Shown here one piece after another: positions 10,856-20,340 of a stretch of 64,000 nt of DNA (position 1 is its first letter; every line of letters begins with the position of its first letter). The notes under the pieces are model-generated. The model made no database searches and was not told where the DNA came from. It saw nothing but the letters and a program-made list of their open reading frames with translations. Location: the NCBI GenBank assembly GCA_963565915.1, contig OY751486.1, positions 2,232,001 through 2,296,000 on the forward strand, in the 5' to 3' direction. The translations under genes were made by a program, and so were the position numbers. The stretch comes from Entoloma clypeatum. Taxonomy: Eukaryota > Basidiomycota > Agaricomycetes > Agaricales > Entolomataceae.

Positions 10856-11049
10856 TCAATAGTTAATTGTAAATAAGAATTGCCCAAATAAAATATATGA
10901 TTCAAATAATATAACCTCTTGAGAGCAGTTTTAACTGGTTTTTTATAGTTTTTATTTTTTTCCAAATCCAAGAGAGACCTGTTATGAGTTAAATACTGTG
11001 TTTGGGGGTGTATGTCAATAGCTTAGATGACTTGGAGTACCCTCTTGCT

Positions 11050-11230
11050 TTGCATGAGGTTCATTGGTTGAAAGTGGTTTAAACTGGTTAAGCCTGGTTA
11101 ATTTTTTCCCCCAAAAGTGATTAACTTAAACCAGTGGTATGTCTGAATCTGATTAACTCAAACTGGTCAGTTAAGCAAACCACTGGTTTGGTTTGGTCTG
11201 GTTAGTGGTTAATTTTTTTAAAAAAAACTG
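11050..11230 (+). repeat. Diverged ACCGGT-type block, copy B
   Basis: Repeated TTTAAACTGGTTAA, AAACCAGTGG and GGTTTGGTCTGG words match the ACCGGT/GGTCTC block family after C-to-T type changes. It follows minisatellite copy B, as block A follows copy A. ACCGGT has largely become ACTGGT, compatible with CpG decay. Confidence 0.5.
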
Positions 11231-11889
11231 GACTTTTGAACTCTACTAAAAATATTGGTGAAGTCGTGATAGTCTTGCTGGACATGGGAGAGATCCGGAG
11301 GTCTCTCAGACATGGGAGCAGATTGAGTGGAGATCGTGGGGTCAGAGAGGTGAATTTGGAAAGATTGGGCACCCAGAAGTTTGCAAGCTTGCACAAATGC
11401 GGCTGCATTTACTAGTGCAATGTTTGGAACAACATCCGGAGTTGCAACAGGTGTGTCGGAGTTGGAGGTTGGAGTATCGGAAAGGATCTGCAGAGGTAGT
11501 GGAGCTGACCTGGCAGAAGATGTCAAGGTTGGAGACTCCTTCAAGAGCTGTGGATGGAAAATCATACTGCCCAATACCCAGTCAATCATAGGATTGTAGT
11601 GGGTGAGCCAGTTGTATCCAAGAACCATAGAACAAGAGGAATCAAGCGGAGTCACATAGGCTATAATGGCCATATATTCACTGGAGGAAAAGTATACAGG
11701 GAGATCAACTGCCTGAGTAATGACGGAGTTGGATGTTCCGTCAAATAATTTAAGTTCAATTGGAGGTATGGAGGTGAAAGGGAGTTTATAAGATGAAGCA
11801 TAATGGGAGTCTATAAAACAATGAGTAGAGCTGGCAGGTAGTCTAAGACGGTGTAGCGAAGGCATACAATGTATTGAGTGAGTCGGCAA
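11218..11889 (-). pseudogene. Gypsy protease fragment with lost active site
   Basis: The minus strand encodes 223 residues: FIDSHYASSYKLPF, SCSMVLGYNWLTHYNPMIDW and a linker ending DYHDFTNIFSRVQKSS, the usual path from Gypsy protease into the pre-RT linker. Where the catalytic DSG should stand the sequence reads LPASSTHCFID, so the aspartate is gone. RT does not follow: the frame ends in the ACCGGT-type block. A relic, unrelated to the integrase fragment at 9720 as far as can be told. Confidence 0.8.
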
Positions 11890-11918
11890 CAGCGGGCCTG
11901 CTAGAGCTCCAGCGGAGC

Positions 11919-12015
11919 GGCATTGCCTGTACTGTATGAACTGGCATTGTCTGTAATGTATGAACCGGCATTGCCTGTGCTATATGAACTTGCATTGCCT
12001 GTACTATATGTACCA
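11919..12015. repeat. 24-bp tandem repeat
   Basis: About four units of 24 bp like GAACCGGCATTGCCTGTGCT(ATAT) follow each other with few changes. In the minus frame this gives an eight-residue MPVHTVQA repeat, but the surrounding sequence is not otherwise coding. Confidence 0.75.
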
Positions 12016-12224
12016 GCTGTTGGTGGCAAATGTGTGACCTAGTATTTATTTCTGAGGCGGCAATGGCCTGTATTATATGTGCTGGCAAACCATCCACTCG
12101 CAACTGTATATGCATTGCAACTACTATCTATAATACACATAAGATTGTGCTGCTATCTTCTTGTCTATCTGCATAATTCTGTCATGCAATGAGTAGCATT
12201 CTCATATCTCTGGCCACAATGTTG

Positions 12225-12625
12225 TTGGAGAGGCTTTTGAGGCAGCAATGCAGAGAAAACCGGCATCTGTTGAGGCGGCAATGCAGAGAAAACTGGCAAA
12301 AAAGCGGCATGAGTTGAGGCGGTAATGCAAAAAAAGCGGCATCAGTTGAGGCAGCAATGCAAAGGAAACCAGCATCTGTTGAGGTGGCAATGCAGCTGGC
12401 AAAAAAAGTGGCATCTGTTGAGGCGGCAATGCAAAGGAAACCGGCATCTGTTGAGGCGGCAATGCAGAGAAAACTTGCAAAAAAAAGCAGCAATGCAAAG
12501 AAAACCAGCATCAGTTCAGATTGCTGGTTTTCTCTGCATTGCCGCCTCAACAGATGTCGGTTTTCTCTGCATTGCCACCCAACAGATGCTGCTTTTGTTG
12601 CCGGTATTCTCTGCATTGCTGTTGA
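12225..12625. repeat. 33-bp tandem array with internal orientation flip
   Basis: Units near GAGGCGGCAATGCAGAGAAA plus ACCGGCATCTGTT (33 bp) repeat from about 12230 to 12510, some with an inserted AAAAAGCGGCAT. From about 12520 to 12620 the same unit appears in reverse complement (TTTTCTCTGCATTGCCGCCT). The two parts face each other and can form a long hairpin. The array abuts the Copia LTR at 12620. Confidence 0.8.
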
Positions 12626-12911
12626 ATAAGTTATGCTTCCATTAGACGCGCCATGTGCTCAACCCCATGACATACAAATAGTGTACAAATAAGTAGACTA
12701 GTATATAAGACTGTCCTTATTCTCTGTGCAATATAACACTCTTACTGAGTAACCCCCACCTTGCAAACACCTCCCAAGGTTAGTAGTAAGGTTCCCCCTC
12801 TATCATAGATACACAATCTGTAGCGCGTAGCATAGAGTATGCTAGGACTGCACAACGACCCATCCACTGTGATCACCTCCGGTGTTGATGTGATTGTATG
12901 CTGTTCCAACA
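12620..12911 (+). repeat. 5' LTR of a Copia relic
   Basis: The sequence starts TGTTGAATAAG and ends GTTCCAACA, matching the TGTTGAA...TTCAACA ends of the intact Copia LTRs at 21879 and 27351. At 292 bp it is of similar size. A TATATAAG box lies near 12700. The primer-binding site follows immediately, and a Copia gag frame begins 2.5 kb downstream once the nested insertion is discounted. Confidence 0.7.
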
Positions 12912-12923
12912 GGTTATGAGCCC
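12912..12923 (+). promoter_or_regulatory. Copia primer-binding site (half initiator tRNA-Met)
   Basis: GGTTATGAGCCC begins at the base after the LTR end. It is complementary to the anticodon stem-loop of initiator tRNA-Met (GGGCTCATAACC), the internal priming used by Copia and Ty5-type elements. The intact Copia element has the variant GGTTATGGGCCC at the same place. Confidence 0.65.
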
Positions 12924-13096
12924 TGAGACTCGCCATTGCGCTCGTCGCTGGCAGTCTCAGTAAGACTCAATGCCGCTATTGTTACATTCCAATCAGCTCC
13001 AACGATTTCCAACCAATTCCAACACCTCCGACACCTCCGACATTTTGACTAATACTTATTATGCATACTTACTGTTATGAATCTCGTTACTACGTA

Positions 13097-14718
13097 CAGT
13101 GCCTCACAAAACTGATTCAATGTTTGTTACTTTGTGAACACCTTCAAAATAACTTTGCGAATAATGCCAATCAAAAGAGGGTTTTGGTACCTGGTTAAAA
13201 GCCCTGCTTCAGGACTCTCGGAATCTGCAATAATTATGTAATTCCCATAAAAAATGATCAATATATGATCAAATTACTCCAGGGACTCATTGAATTAGTT
13301 TTGTGAGTATGTACAATAAATACAGTATTTTATACTTTAGTACTTGGTATTACCCCCCTTAGCTTTGATTACTGCCTCCCCTTCTTGGCATACTTTCTAT
13401 CAGATTTTGACACACTTCTGGCTCTATATTATTCCACACCTCTGCTGCTCTGTCCCAAATCTCCCAGACTCCCTTGGGTGGTGTTGGATATTCATTCAAC
13501 TTCCTTTTAATATGAACCCAGAGGTGTTCAATAGGATTGAGGTCTGGGGACTGTGCAGGCCAATCCAGCAGAGCAATATTCTTGCTGTCCATCCATTTTT
13601 TGGCCTTCTTGGAGGTGTGCTTGGGGTCATTGTCCTGCTGAAAAATGATCTCCTCTTCAGAGATTCCACTCTCCTCCATGCTGGGCAGCAAATTGTCCTC
13701 CAAAATGGACACATACTGATCAGCATCCATCCTCCCCTCAACCTCTGCAAGTCTCCCCACACCTTCCCAACCCATACAACCCCAAACCATAATATTTCCT
13801 CCCCCAAACTTGACTGTGCCCTGAACCTCTCTTTCAATAAGCCCCTCACCCTTCTTTTTCCAGACCCATTCCTTGCCATCTGACCCAAACCTGTTAATTT
13901 TGGTCTCATCTGACCAAATGACCCTCTTCCAGTCCTCCACTGTCCATTTTCTGTGCTTCATAGCAAATGCCAACCGCCTCTTCCGATGTATAGCCTTTAA
14001 GAAAGGTCTTTTCTTCTTTGTTACAGCCTTGAATTCATGTTTTCTGAGAACCCTTCTCATAGTTTCTGGGGAGACAGGATTGGAGATGACAGTGTTGATG
14101 TGTTTGGTAGCCTGCACAGCATTGGAGGCTCTCCCTGAGGTGATTTGTGAAAGTATGTTTCGTGTGTTGGTGGGAGAAAGCTTGGATGGACAACCACCAG
14201 AAGAGAGATTGCGATGAGGAAAAAGATTCTGAAGCACTCTGGAGACAGTTGGTTGGCTGACACCCAGGTTAGAGGCAATATGACGAGTGGAGTGACCATT
14301 GGAGGCCAGAGAAAGAATGTTTTCCTTGTGGGAAGAGGAGATAGGGCGCATGATTAATTATGGAGGCTGTTGAGGTTGGATTCTTCTTATACAACTTTCC
14401 TTGACAACCCATCAGGGTTCTATTCAAGTTCCATCAGTAAGTCATGACAACTGGTTACCATACAACCAGTGAAGCGTTTGATTCTGATAATTGCCACAGG
14501 TACTCACAAAACTGATTCAATGAGTTGCTGATTTGATTTAATCATACAGTATCTCCATGGATTCTGATCTAAATCATATGATTCCTTTATATTCTGAAAG
14601 CCCTGAAGTAGGGCTTTCAATTATATACCAAAGGTTTAATTCAATTGGTATTCTTTGCAGAGTTATCTTGAAGGTATTCAAAAAGCAACAAACATTGAAT
14701 CAGTTTTGTGAGGCACTG
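13097..14718 (-). mobile_element. Tc1/mariner element, copy 1 (1,622 bp)
   Basis: Ends read CAGTGCCTCACAAAACTGAT and its inverse, flanked by TA at 13095-13096 and 14719-14720. The terminal inverted repeats are about 213-218 bp (13097-13309 and 14501-14718). Each contains the motif CACAAAACTGATTCAATG twice in opposite orientation, at the outer tip and at the inner edge. One transposase frame fills the middle. Confidence 0.95.
13359..14351 (-). CDS. Tc1/mariner DD34E transposase
   Basis: A 330-residue frame with an N-terminal paired-type helix-turn-helix DNA-binding region (STRHIASNLGVSQPTVSRVL, and a second SPETMRRVLRKHEF) and a complete catalytic domain: WSDETKINRFG, IIFQQDNDPKHTSKKAK and DWPAQSPDLNPIEHLW. 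Thirty-four residues separate the second Asp from the Glu, giving DD34E. The frame ends MPRRGGSNQS. The second copy (27665-28645) lacks a 2-bp difference here and would read VEAV at this point, so copy 1 has a shifted, slightly shorter C-terminus. Catalytic residues are intact and there is no stop, so activity is possible. Confidence 0.95.
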   Translation of the reverse strand: MRPISSSHKENILSLASNGHSTRHIASNLGVSQPTVSRVLQNLFPHRNLSSGGCPSKLSPTNTRNILSQITSGRASNAVQATKHINTVISNPVSPETMRRVLRKHEFKAVTKKKRPFLKAIHRKRRLAFAMKHRKWTVEDWKRVIWSDETKINRFGSDGKEWVWKKKGEGLIEREVQGTVKFGGGNIMVWGCMGWEGVGRLAEVEGRMDADQYVSILEDNLLPSMEESGISEEEIIFQQDNDPKHTSKKAKKWMDSKNIALLDWPAQSPDLNPIEHLWVHIKRKLNEYPTPPKGVWEIWDRAAEVWNNIEPEVCQNLIESMPRRGGSNQS

Positions 14719-15414
14719 TACATTACTTACATCTGACCATGTTAAGCATCTCCGACAGCCACTTATTATCCGACTCCGACGAAGCCACACGACCTCCGAC
14801 ATAGTATTTAAACTTATGTAGAATCATGTATTAGCTTCAGTTTGAATATCAACTTAGATTCGACATCACACCTCCCGTCCTCTTTCCGACTCTTAACTTG
14901 AGTCCGACCTCCGACCCTCCAATCCTCCGATCCTCCGAAATAAGGACACCGACATATTAGCGAGGGTGCAACACACAAGTTGAAGCCAACTCCTTGCCCC
15001 TACGTTGCACGCACTCCGACCCTCCGACCTTCCGACACGTCCGACGTAGCTCCGATGTTTTGTCAATCAGTACTTAACAGCTATATTGCAAATGCAATAG
15101 ATCAAGTGCACCTCAATCTGTACATACAACATTAATGATTATGTGGATGTTTAATCCCACATCATCGTGTAGCACGATGAGCTAGCAGATTCAGGCGATA
15201 ACACCCTGATGATCGCGACGCCCATCCGCCTCCATACATGTGTCTACCAGTTAACTCTGTGTACGACGTTAAATGTGGAATAGGGGTCTGATGGACCCTA
15301 GTGGAGCAAAACACATGTTGCTGTGTCCCTGTTTCATCTAAGATCCAGTGATTTGACATGTGACTGATGCATTCTATTTCTAGTCTTTTGCGCTCTCACC
15401 CTTCGCATCAAATC

Positions 15415-16623
15415 ATGTCTTCTTTTGATTACAAATCCGCTGTCGTCAAGATGACCGGCTCTAACTGGAAGGAGTGGAGCGATAAGATGACAGGGTTTTT
15501 ACAGTTTGAAGGGACCTGGATGCTTGTATCCAGGGACTGGAGACAGCCAACCTCCTTAACAGCCGCTTCAATGTCTGAACAACGAAAGGAGTTCTGCAAG
15601 TGGAAGGAGAAAGACTTGAAAGCGCGTGGCGCAATCATCTTATCTCTGGTGGAATCTGTAAAGCATGAGGTTACTGCATTCAAAGCTTTGAAAGAAGTTT
15701 GGGATCAGTTGAAGGTTCTCTTTGAGAACAAAGGCCCTGATGAGACGTTCAAGGACTTCGCCTTGACTCTCGATTGGCACCTGTCTGGTGGTGACCCCCG
15801 TCTGGAATTCTCTAAATTCCGTGATCTCTTGGCACACCTCAAAAGGCACAAGATCCCCTTTGCAACAAAATTACAAGGGATGCTTGCTGTGCACTGTCTC
15901 CCTCCAAAGTGGAAACACCTTGGTTCGCATCTGGCGAAAGAATGGAAGTTAGATACTTTCAAACTTGCCGATGTTGAAGCCATCATAACCATGGAGTATA
16001 TGTGCGTACAAGCCAAAGCACAACTTCCGGCTGCCAACAAGATCTCCGCTGTCAAGCGGAAAGGACAGGAACCCTGCTGGCGTAATGGTCCGGGACCTGC
16101 TGATGCTTCTGGGTCAAACCAGAATTCCAGCAAACCTCAACAACAGAACAAAGGAAAAGGAAAGGCAAAGGAGACACTGTCGAACAACTCCAGTGATCAA
16201 AATAAGAAGCAGCCATTTGTATCCAAAAAGGAAGGGTCGCAGAGTTGGAAAAAGGCCCAGTGTGCCCAAGAAGCCGCTGCAGGCGACACTGCCGGCTGCT
16301 CTCATATTGCCTCATCGGCAATGACTATGAATCTGCCGACAGCCTCCTTCACCACTGTCACGGGCCCGGGAAGCGTCATTCCCTCCCAACAAGCTTCTGC
16401 TCAGACGACTGATCCTCGTTGTCCTCCTCCTCTCGAATCGTGGTTGACATCTAGTCCCGCTGAACATATCATGACTGCAGGTGTGAGAGAACTTCTCAAT
16501 CGCATGACAAACACATCCGTGCAGCATTTCACAGGTGCTCCGGTTAGTTTGCATCATGTGCATGGAAGATACCCAGAACCTTTGCATACAGGAAAAGATG
16601 TTCGGGCTCGGAAGTGGAAGTGA
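15415..16623 (+). pseudogene. Copia Gag (UBN2-like), truncated element
   Basis: Starting at ATG 15415 (MSSFDYKSAVVKMTGSNWKE), about 402 residues match the Gag portion of the intact Copia polyprotein (22266-26987) in order: NWKEWSDKMTGFLQFEGTW, ARGAIILSLVESVKHEV, ALKEVWDQLKVLFENKGP, a basic KGKGKAKE stretch and the shared SFTTVTGPG motif. No CCHC knuckle is seen. The frame stops at 16621-16623 and protease, integrase and RT are absent; the next sequence is a Plavaka-like relic on the other strand. Gag itself is open, but the element is a remnant. Confidence 0.8.
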
Positions 16624-17707
16624 TCTGATGGCTAAGAAGCAGAATGTTGTTTCGTGGGCCGTTAGTGTTGATAACATTGCCCGCGCGACAAACATTGTAA
16701 GTTGTAAAGTTGATGCACATTGTGTGGTGGGCATAAAGTTGATTGTGCTTCAAGAATACTTTTTTCCAGTCTCCTTCGGTAGAATTTTCTGGTGCGAAGC
16801 CGTTGGTCATGAGCATGAGATGGATCTGAGGTAGAAGGTGCTGCTTGAGCTTTGAAATGAAATGCTTCTTGAAGTTAATAACAATCAATTGATAAACAGT
16901 GGATTTGTACCTTGAATGCAGGATCCTTCTTATTCTCCTGAAAGAAAAGACCAATGTCCACAGGATGATCCTCCGTTTTGCCAATGACATGATGAGCTTC
17001 GGGGGAAGGATCAACCACAAATGACTTGGAAGATGTGGTTGAATCTGGGGATGCCAACTTTGAGGAGGCATGGGCTCGAATCTTCCTGAGTCTTGCCTGT
17101 TGGCGCTCTGCCCCCGCCATCTGTTTGGTATAATCTCTGTGGTCAGTTTGTTTGTACTGAGCTTTTGAGGTTCGGTGCTCGGATTCACCCTAGATTGCTA
17201 AAATTAATGTTCAGCTTTTGAGATGTTCCAAAGAACCCTTACCGTTTCTGTACTGTATGAGTCAGTCGTCCCAAACTTTCTGATGGTGTCGACATAGTCT
17301 GCAAGTACATGGTATTTATATGTGGCTAGGTTGAAGATCACTTCTTTATGACCGTTACCCTCAGCTTGTGCAGTCTGCTTCTTGGCAGGGTTCACTTCAG
17401 CTTTTTTCGCTTTCATTCGTTGTCGTTTTTCCTGTTCTTTGGGTAGCTCATAAGTCTTATACGACAAGCATGTCTTTTTCTGAAAATCCTTGAACTTTGC
17501 AGCAAGGATGCTAGTGGCTGACTCGAGCTCTGTAAGGGTTTGATCAGTGTATAGCCGGAGTTTTGCAAGAGAGTGCCAATGAGCGCAGGCAAAGAGGAGG
17601 TTAAGCACGATTTGATTGTCAGAATCAAGGTCTTCGCACTCCCCCACATCCTCTGGTGGAATCCAATCGGAATCCAATCGGAATTTTTCGTTCTGATAGG
17701 AATCCAA
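16600..17707 (-). pseudogene. Plavaka-like transposase, C-terminal relic
   Basis: Read on the minus strand in three exons: 17243-17707 (NLLFACAHWHSLAKLRLYTD, FNLATYKYHVLADYVDTIRK, GTTDSYSTET), intron 17190-17242, then GESEHRTSKAQYKQTD and ERQQARLRKIRAH to 16911, intron 16868-16910, then KHFISKLKQHLLPQI and INFTTYNVCRAGNVI. The order (AHWHGLAKLR ... GTTDSYST ... GELEHR ... ERRQARIR ... LPRI) is one I recognise from the C-terminal part of large transposon proteins common in Agaricomycetes, which I believe are the Plavaka/CACTA-like group. The N-terminus ends in the palindromic sequence at 17655 and the C-terminus in the Copia remnant. Confidence 0.65.
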
Positions 17708-17880
17708 TCAGATTCCTATCAGAATTTCAGCCATATATTTGAGGGAAAATGGCTGTAAAATTCCGACAGGAATCCGATTGGATTCCAAGCAGAATGAAAT
17801 TCTGATAGGAATTGCCTTTCGGAATGCTCAAATTCCTATCGGATTTCCTATGGATTTCCTATGGAATGCCATCGGAATGC
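17655..17880. repeat. Nested palindromic GGAAT/ATTCC repeat
   Basis: Words GGAATCCAATCGGAAT and ATTCCTATCGGATTTCC recur in both orientations. TTCTGATAGGAATC (17691-17704) and GATTCCTATCAGAA (17711-17724) form a perfect 14-bp stem with a 6-nt loop. CAGCCAT...ATGGCTG (17728-17755) forms another, and GGAATCCAATCGGAATTTT near 17658 pairs imperfectly with AAAATTCCGAC...GATTGGATTCC near 17757-17786. The whole looks like a foldback or MITE-like insertion in the transposase relic. Confidence 0.65.
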
Positions 17881-18603
17881 ACCCACCCCTCAGGAATTCT
17901 TGAGGGCCATCACAAATAACAAACAAACAACACACCACCCCTTCCTCTCATCCACCACCTCACCATGCATCCAGGCTGATGACCGCCGACGACCATGCCT
18001 GGCGTCGTTGGCTGCGACGTGTAAGCCCACCTCAACCCTCGTTACCCATGCACTCACAGACCAGACAACTAGCACCAATGGCTGGCACATTGCCTCCTGA
18101 CCTCGCCAACCCACCCTCGCCATTCCACGTCACCAAAACACGACGAGCGAGGCCGCCCCCCGCGCACAGCCCCCTCCCAACCTCACCCAGCTGCCCACGC
18201 CCTGACACGTCACCAAACCACCATCCAACACCACAACAACCCTCTCCACTGTGCCACGTCACAGAACGCGGCCAACGACACCCCTGGCCGCCGTCCAGTC
18301 GCCTCCTGCTTCCCACCACCTCCACCCACCTGCCACTGCCGTCTCCCTGTCTCTCTGCCTATGTGCACAATCCCCCACCCTCTCACCCCTCCTCCTCTCT
18401 CCAGGGATGCCCCTTGTCTCCTGGAAATGCCCCCCAACCCTTCCTACCATCCCACATCAGGGAAGGCGACCAGCAACACCCCCCAGATGTGTTGGCCATG
18501 TGGCTGACCCCTGACAGCTGCCGTGTCTGCCCTGCACTCCTGCCGCTGTCCAACCACCTCCCGTCGTGCCACGTCACAGAACGCCCCCTGACGGGTCCGC
18601 CTA
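17881..18603. other. C-rich low-complexity stretch, no gene
   Basis: The plus strand is rich in CCA, CCC and CACC words, with short recurring CCACGTCAC phrases (for example near 18126, 18206, 18256 and 18568). Long open frames here are proline-rich by composition and show no domain. Confidence 0.6.
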
Positions 18604-20340
18604 GTGTTTCAAGGTTCGGTCTCAAGAACCTATAACCGGACCAAAACCGGACTGTAATGAACTGGTTTTGAGACCGGACCGCGGTCTCGGTCTATAAGGT
18701 TTTGGATCACAACCGGTTTCCGGTTCGTCTTTTTTCAGGATTTTCAGAGACCGCTAAAAAACCGGTTTGAACCAGTTTAAACCGGTCTTTGACTGAAAGT
18801 CACCCACAGTTGGTATACTCACCAACTGCAGTTAAACTCCGAGTTTTCAGTGATTCTTTGACCAATTTCTGACATCAAAAACATTTTAAAAAAAACCGCA
18901 GTTGGTATACTGACGAACTGCGGTTCAATGCCGCCAACGCTCACCACGTCCCCTCCCTTCCCTGTCGTACCCCTTGGTTCCTACCTACCCCCTTCCATTG
19001 TACCTAACCCCTTGCCTCGTACCTCCCCCTGCCTTATGCGGGGGGTTGTTAATTAATTTTTGTATTTTGTATAGATCGTCTCTCCCCTGCCTTATGCGGG
19101 GGGTTATTTATTAATTGTTATGATCGTATTTTCACTTTTCACTTTATCTTATCTCAATCTTATCTACATCTTATCATACATGAGGACATCTTATCATTAT
19201 CATGCAGCAGGATGCGCAAGATCCGGAATCGCGCAGCATGACGCTGCCTCAATGCAGCCTCATGGTATTTACATATATAAGTAGGGTACTTTCACTTGTA
19301 TTCAATAGCTTGTTCTCTTGAGATTCCTGCTGGGTCTCTTGGCAATACAGCACCTTCATCATCTTTCCATGTTTTTTCCTCTAAGTTCAGAAGTTTGGGC
19401 TCGCAACGTTGTTAGACTTAGCGTTGCCTCAACAAAAGAACAAGCTCTAAACTCGCCCGCCCAAACTCACTTCCCTTTCCTCCATTTCAACTTCGCTGTT
19501 TCATGCTTTTTCATCAAAAGTACTATACACGGACCCTAGCGTTAAGGGGGACCTCCCAGACTTCAGGGATAAGAAGAGAAACACTTGGTACACCCATTAT
19601 AACTAGTGTTGCCGTTTGAGACACACAGGGAAGCATTGAGCCCATCCCGTGTTGAGGTGACCAAAGGCCGACACATCTAACCTTTGGGGAAGTTGCTGGC
19701 ATGTGTGATGGTTTGGAAAGAGAAGACCGTACACGTCTAGTTCGCAACAGGTGTTCCAATCCCCGACTCCTCAATATCACGATTCGACCAGTCCAGTGCA
19801 CGTAGGGGTATTTAGTGTTTGAAAGTTCGGTCTGGTCTCGTTTTTGACCCTCCAAAAAGAAGAACCAAGACCGGTATAGGTTTCTTAAATTTACCAAAAT
19901 TGTAAAAACGAGACCGAACCGGTGTGAAACCAGTCATACCGGTTCTGTTTCTCAGATAGAATGAAACCAAGACCGGTTCAGACCGGTCTTCACCCATGGT
20001 TGGTATACTCACCAACCGCGGTGTGTTTTTTGAGTTTTTGATGATTGTTTGACTTTATTTGGGTTTTTGATATCAAAGAATCATCGAAAAATTCAAGATT
20101 GAACCGCAGTTCGTCAGTATACCAACTGCGGTTTTTTTTTAAATTCTTTTCATGTCAGAAATTGGTCAAAGAATCACTGAAAACTCGGAGTTTAACTGCA
20201 GTTGGTGAGTATACCAACTGTGGGTGACCTTTGGTCAAAGACCGGTTCAAACTGGTTTTTTAGCGGTCTCTTAAAATCCTGAAAAAGGACGAACCAGAAA
20301 CCGGTTGTGATCCAAAACCTTATAGACCGAGACCGCGGGC
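18604..20340. repeat. Large inverted repeat of the ACCGGT block family
   Basis: A block starting TAGTGTTTCAAGGTTCGGTC at 18604 and another starting TAGTGTTTGAAAGTTCGGTC at 19818 share the 5' end of this family. Their inner parts are inverted copies: 18681-18929 pairs with 20098-20336 (about 240-250 bp arms). The arms carry ACCGGTTTAAACCGGT-type words and several hairpins around GTTGGTATACTCACCAAC. The 1.2-kb spacer holds non-repeat sequence. The right arm directly abuts the Gypsy fragment at 20341. Confidence 0.75.
18946..19817. other. Spacer inside the inverted repeat, LTR-like pieces
   Basis: A direct repeat CCCTGCCTTATGCGGGGGGT occurs at about 19027 and 19085. A TATATAAGTAGGG box at about 19275 and the pyrimidine-rich stretches resemble an LTR promoter region, but no clear LTR ends or coding capacity are seen. 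Confidence 0.4.

Larger units (their letters stand above)
12980..15079. mobile_element. Gypsy-type solo LTR, split by a Tc1/mariner element
   Basis: TGTTACATTCC at 12980 and ...CAGTACTTAACA at 15079 are LTR-type ends flanked on both sides by GCTAT (12975-12979 and 15080-15084), a 5-bp target duplication. Removing the mariner element and its duplicated TA leaves about 476 bp rich in CTCCGAC words. No internal coding region remains, so it is a solo LTR. It landed in the leader of the Copia relic whose LTR ends at 12911 and whose gag starts at 15415. Confidence 0.75.

Noticed and set aside
12182..12645. Repetitive protein frames on both strands
   Set aside because: They translate the 33-bp array and read in both directions because the array is inverted.
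13344..14217. Plus-strand frames over the mariner element
   Set aside because: Antisense shadows of the transposase, repeated identically at 27701-28511.
17979..18635. 218-residue proline-rich frame
   Set aside because: Low-complexity C-rich DNA; composition alone explains it.
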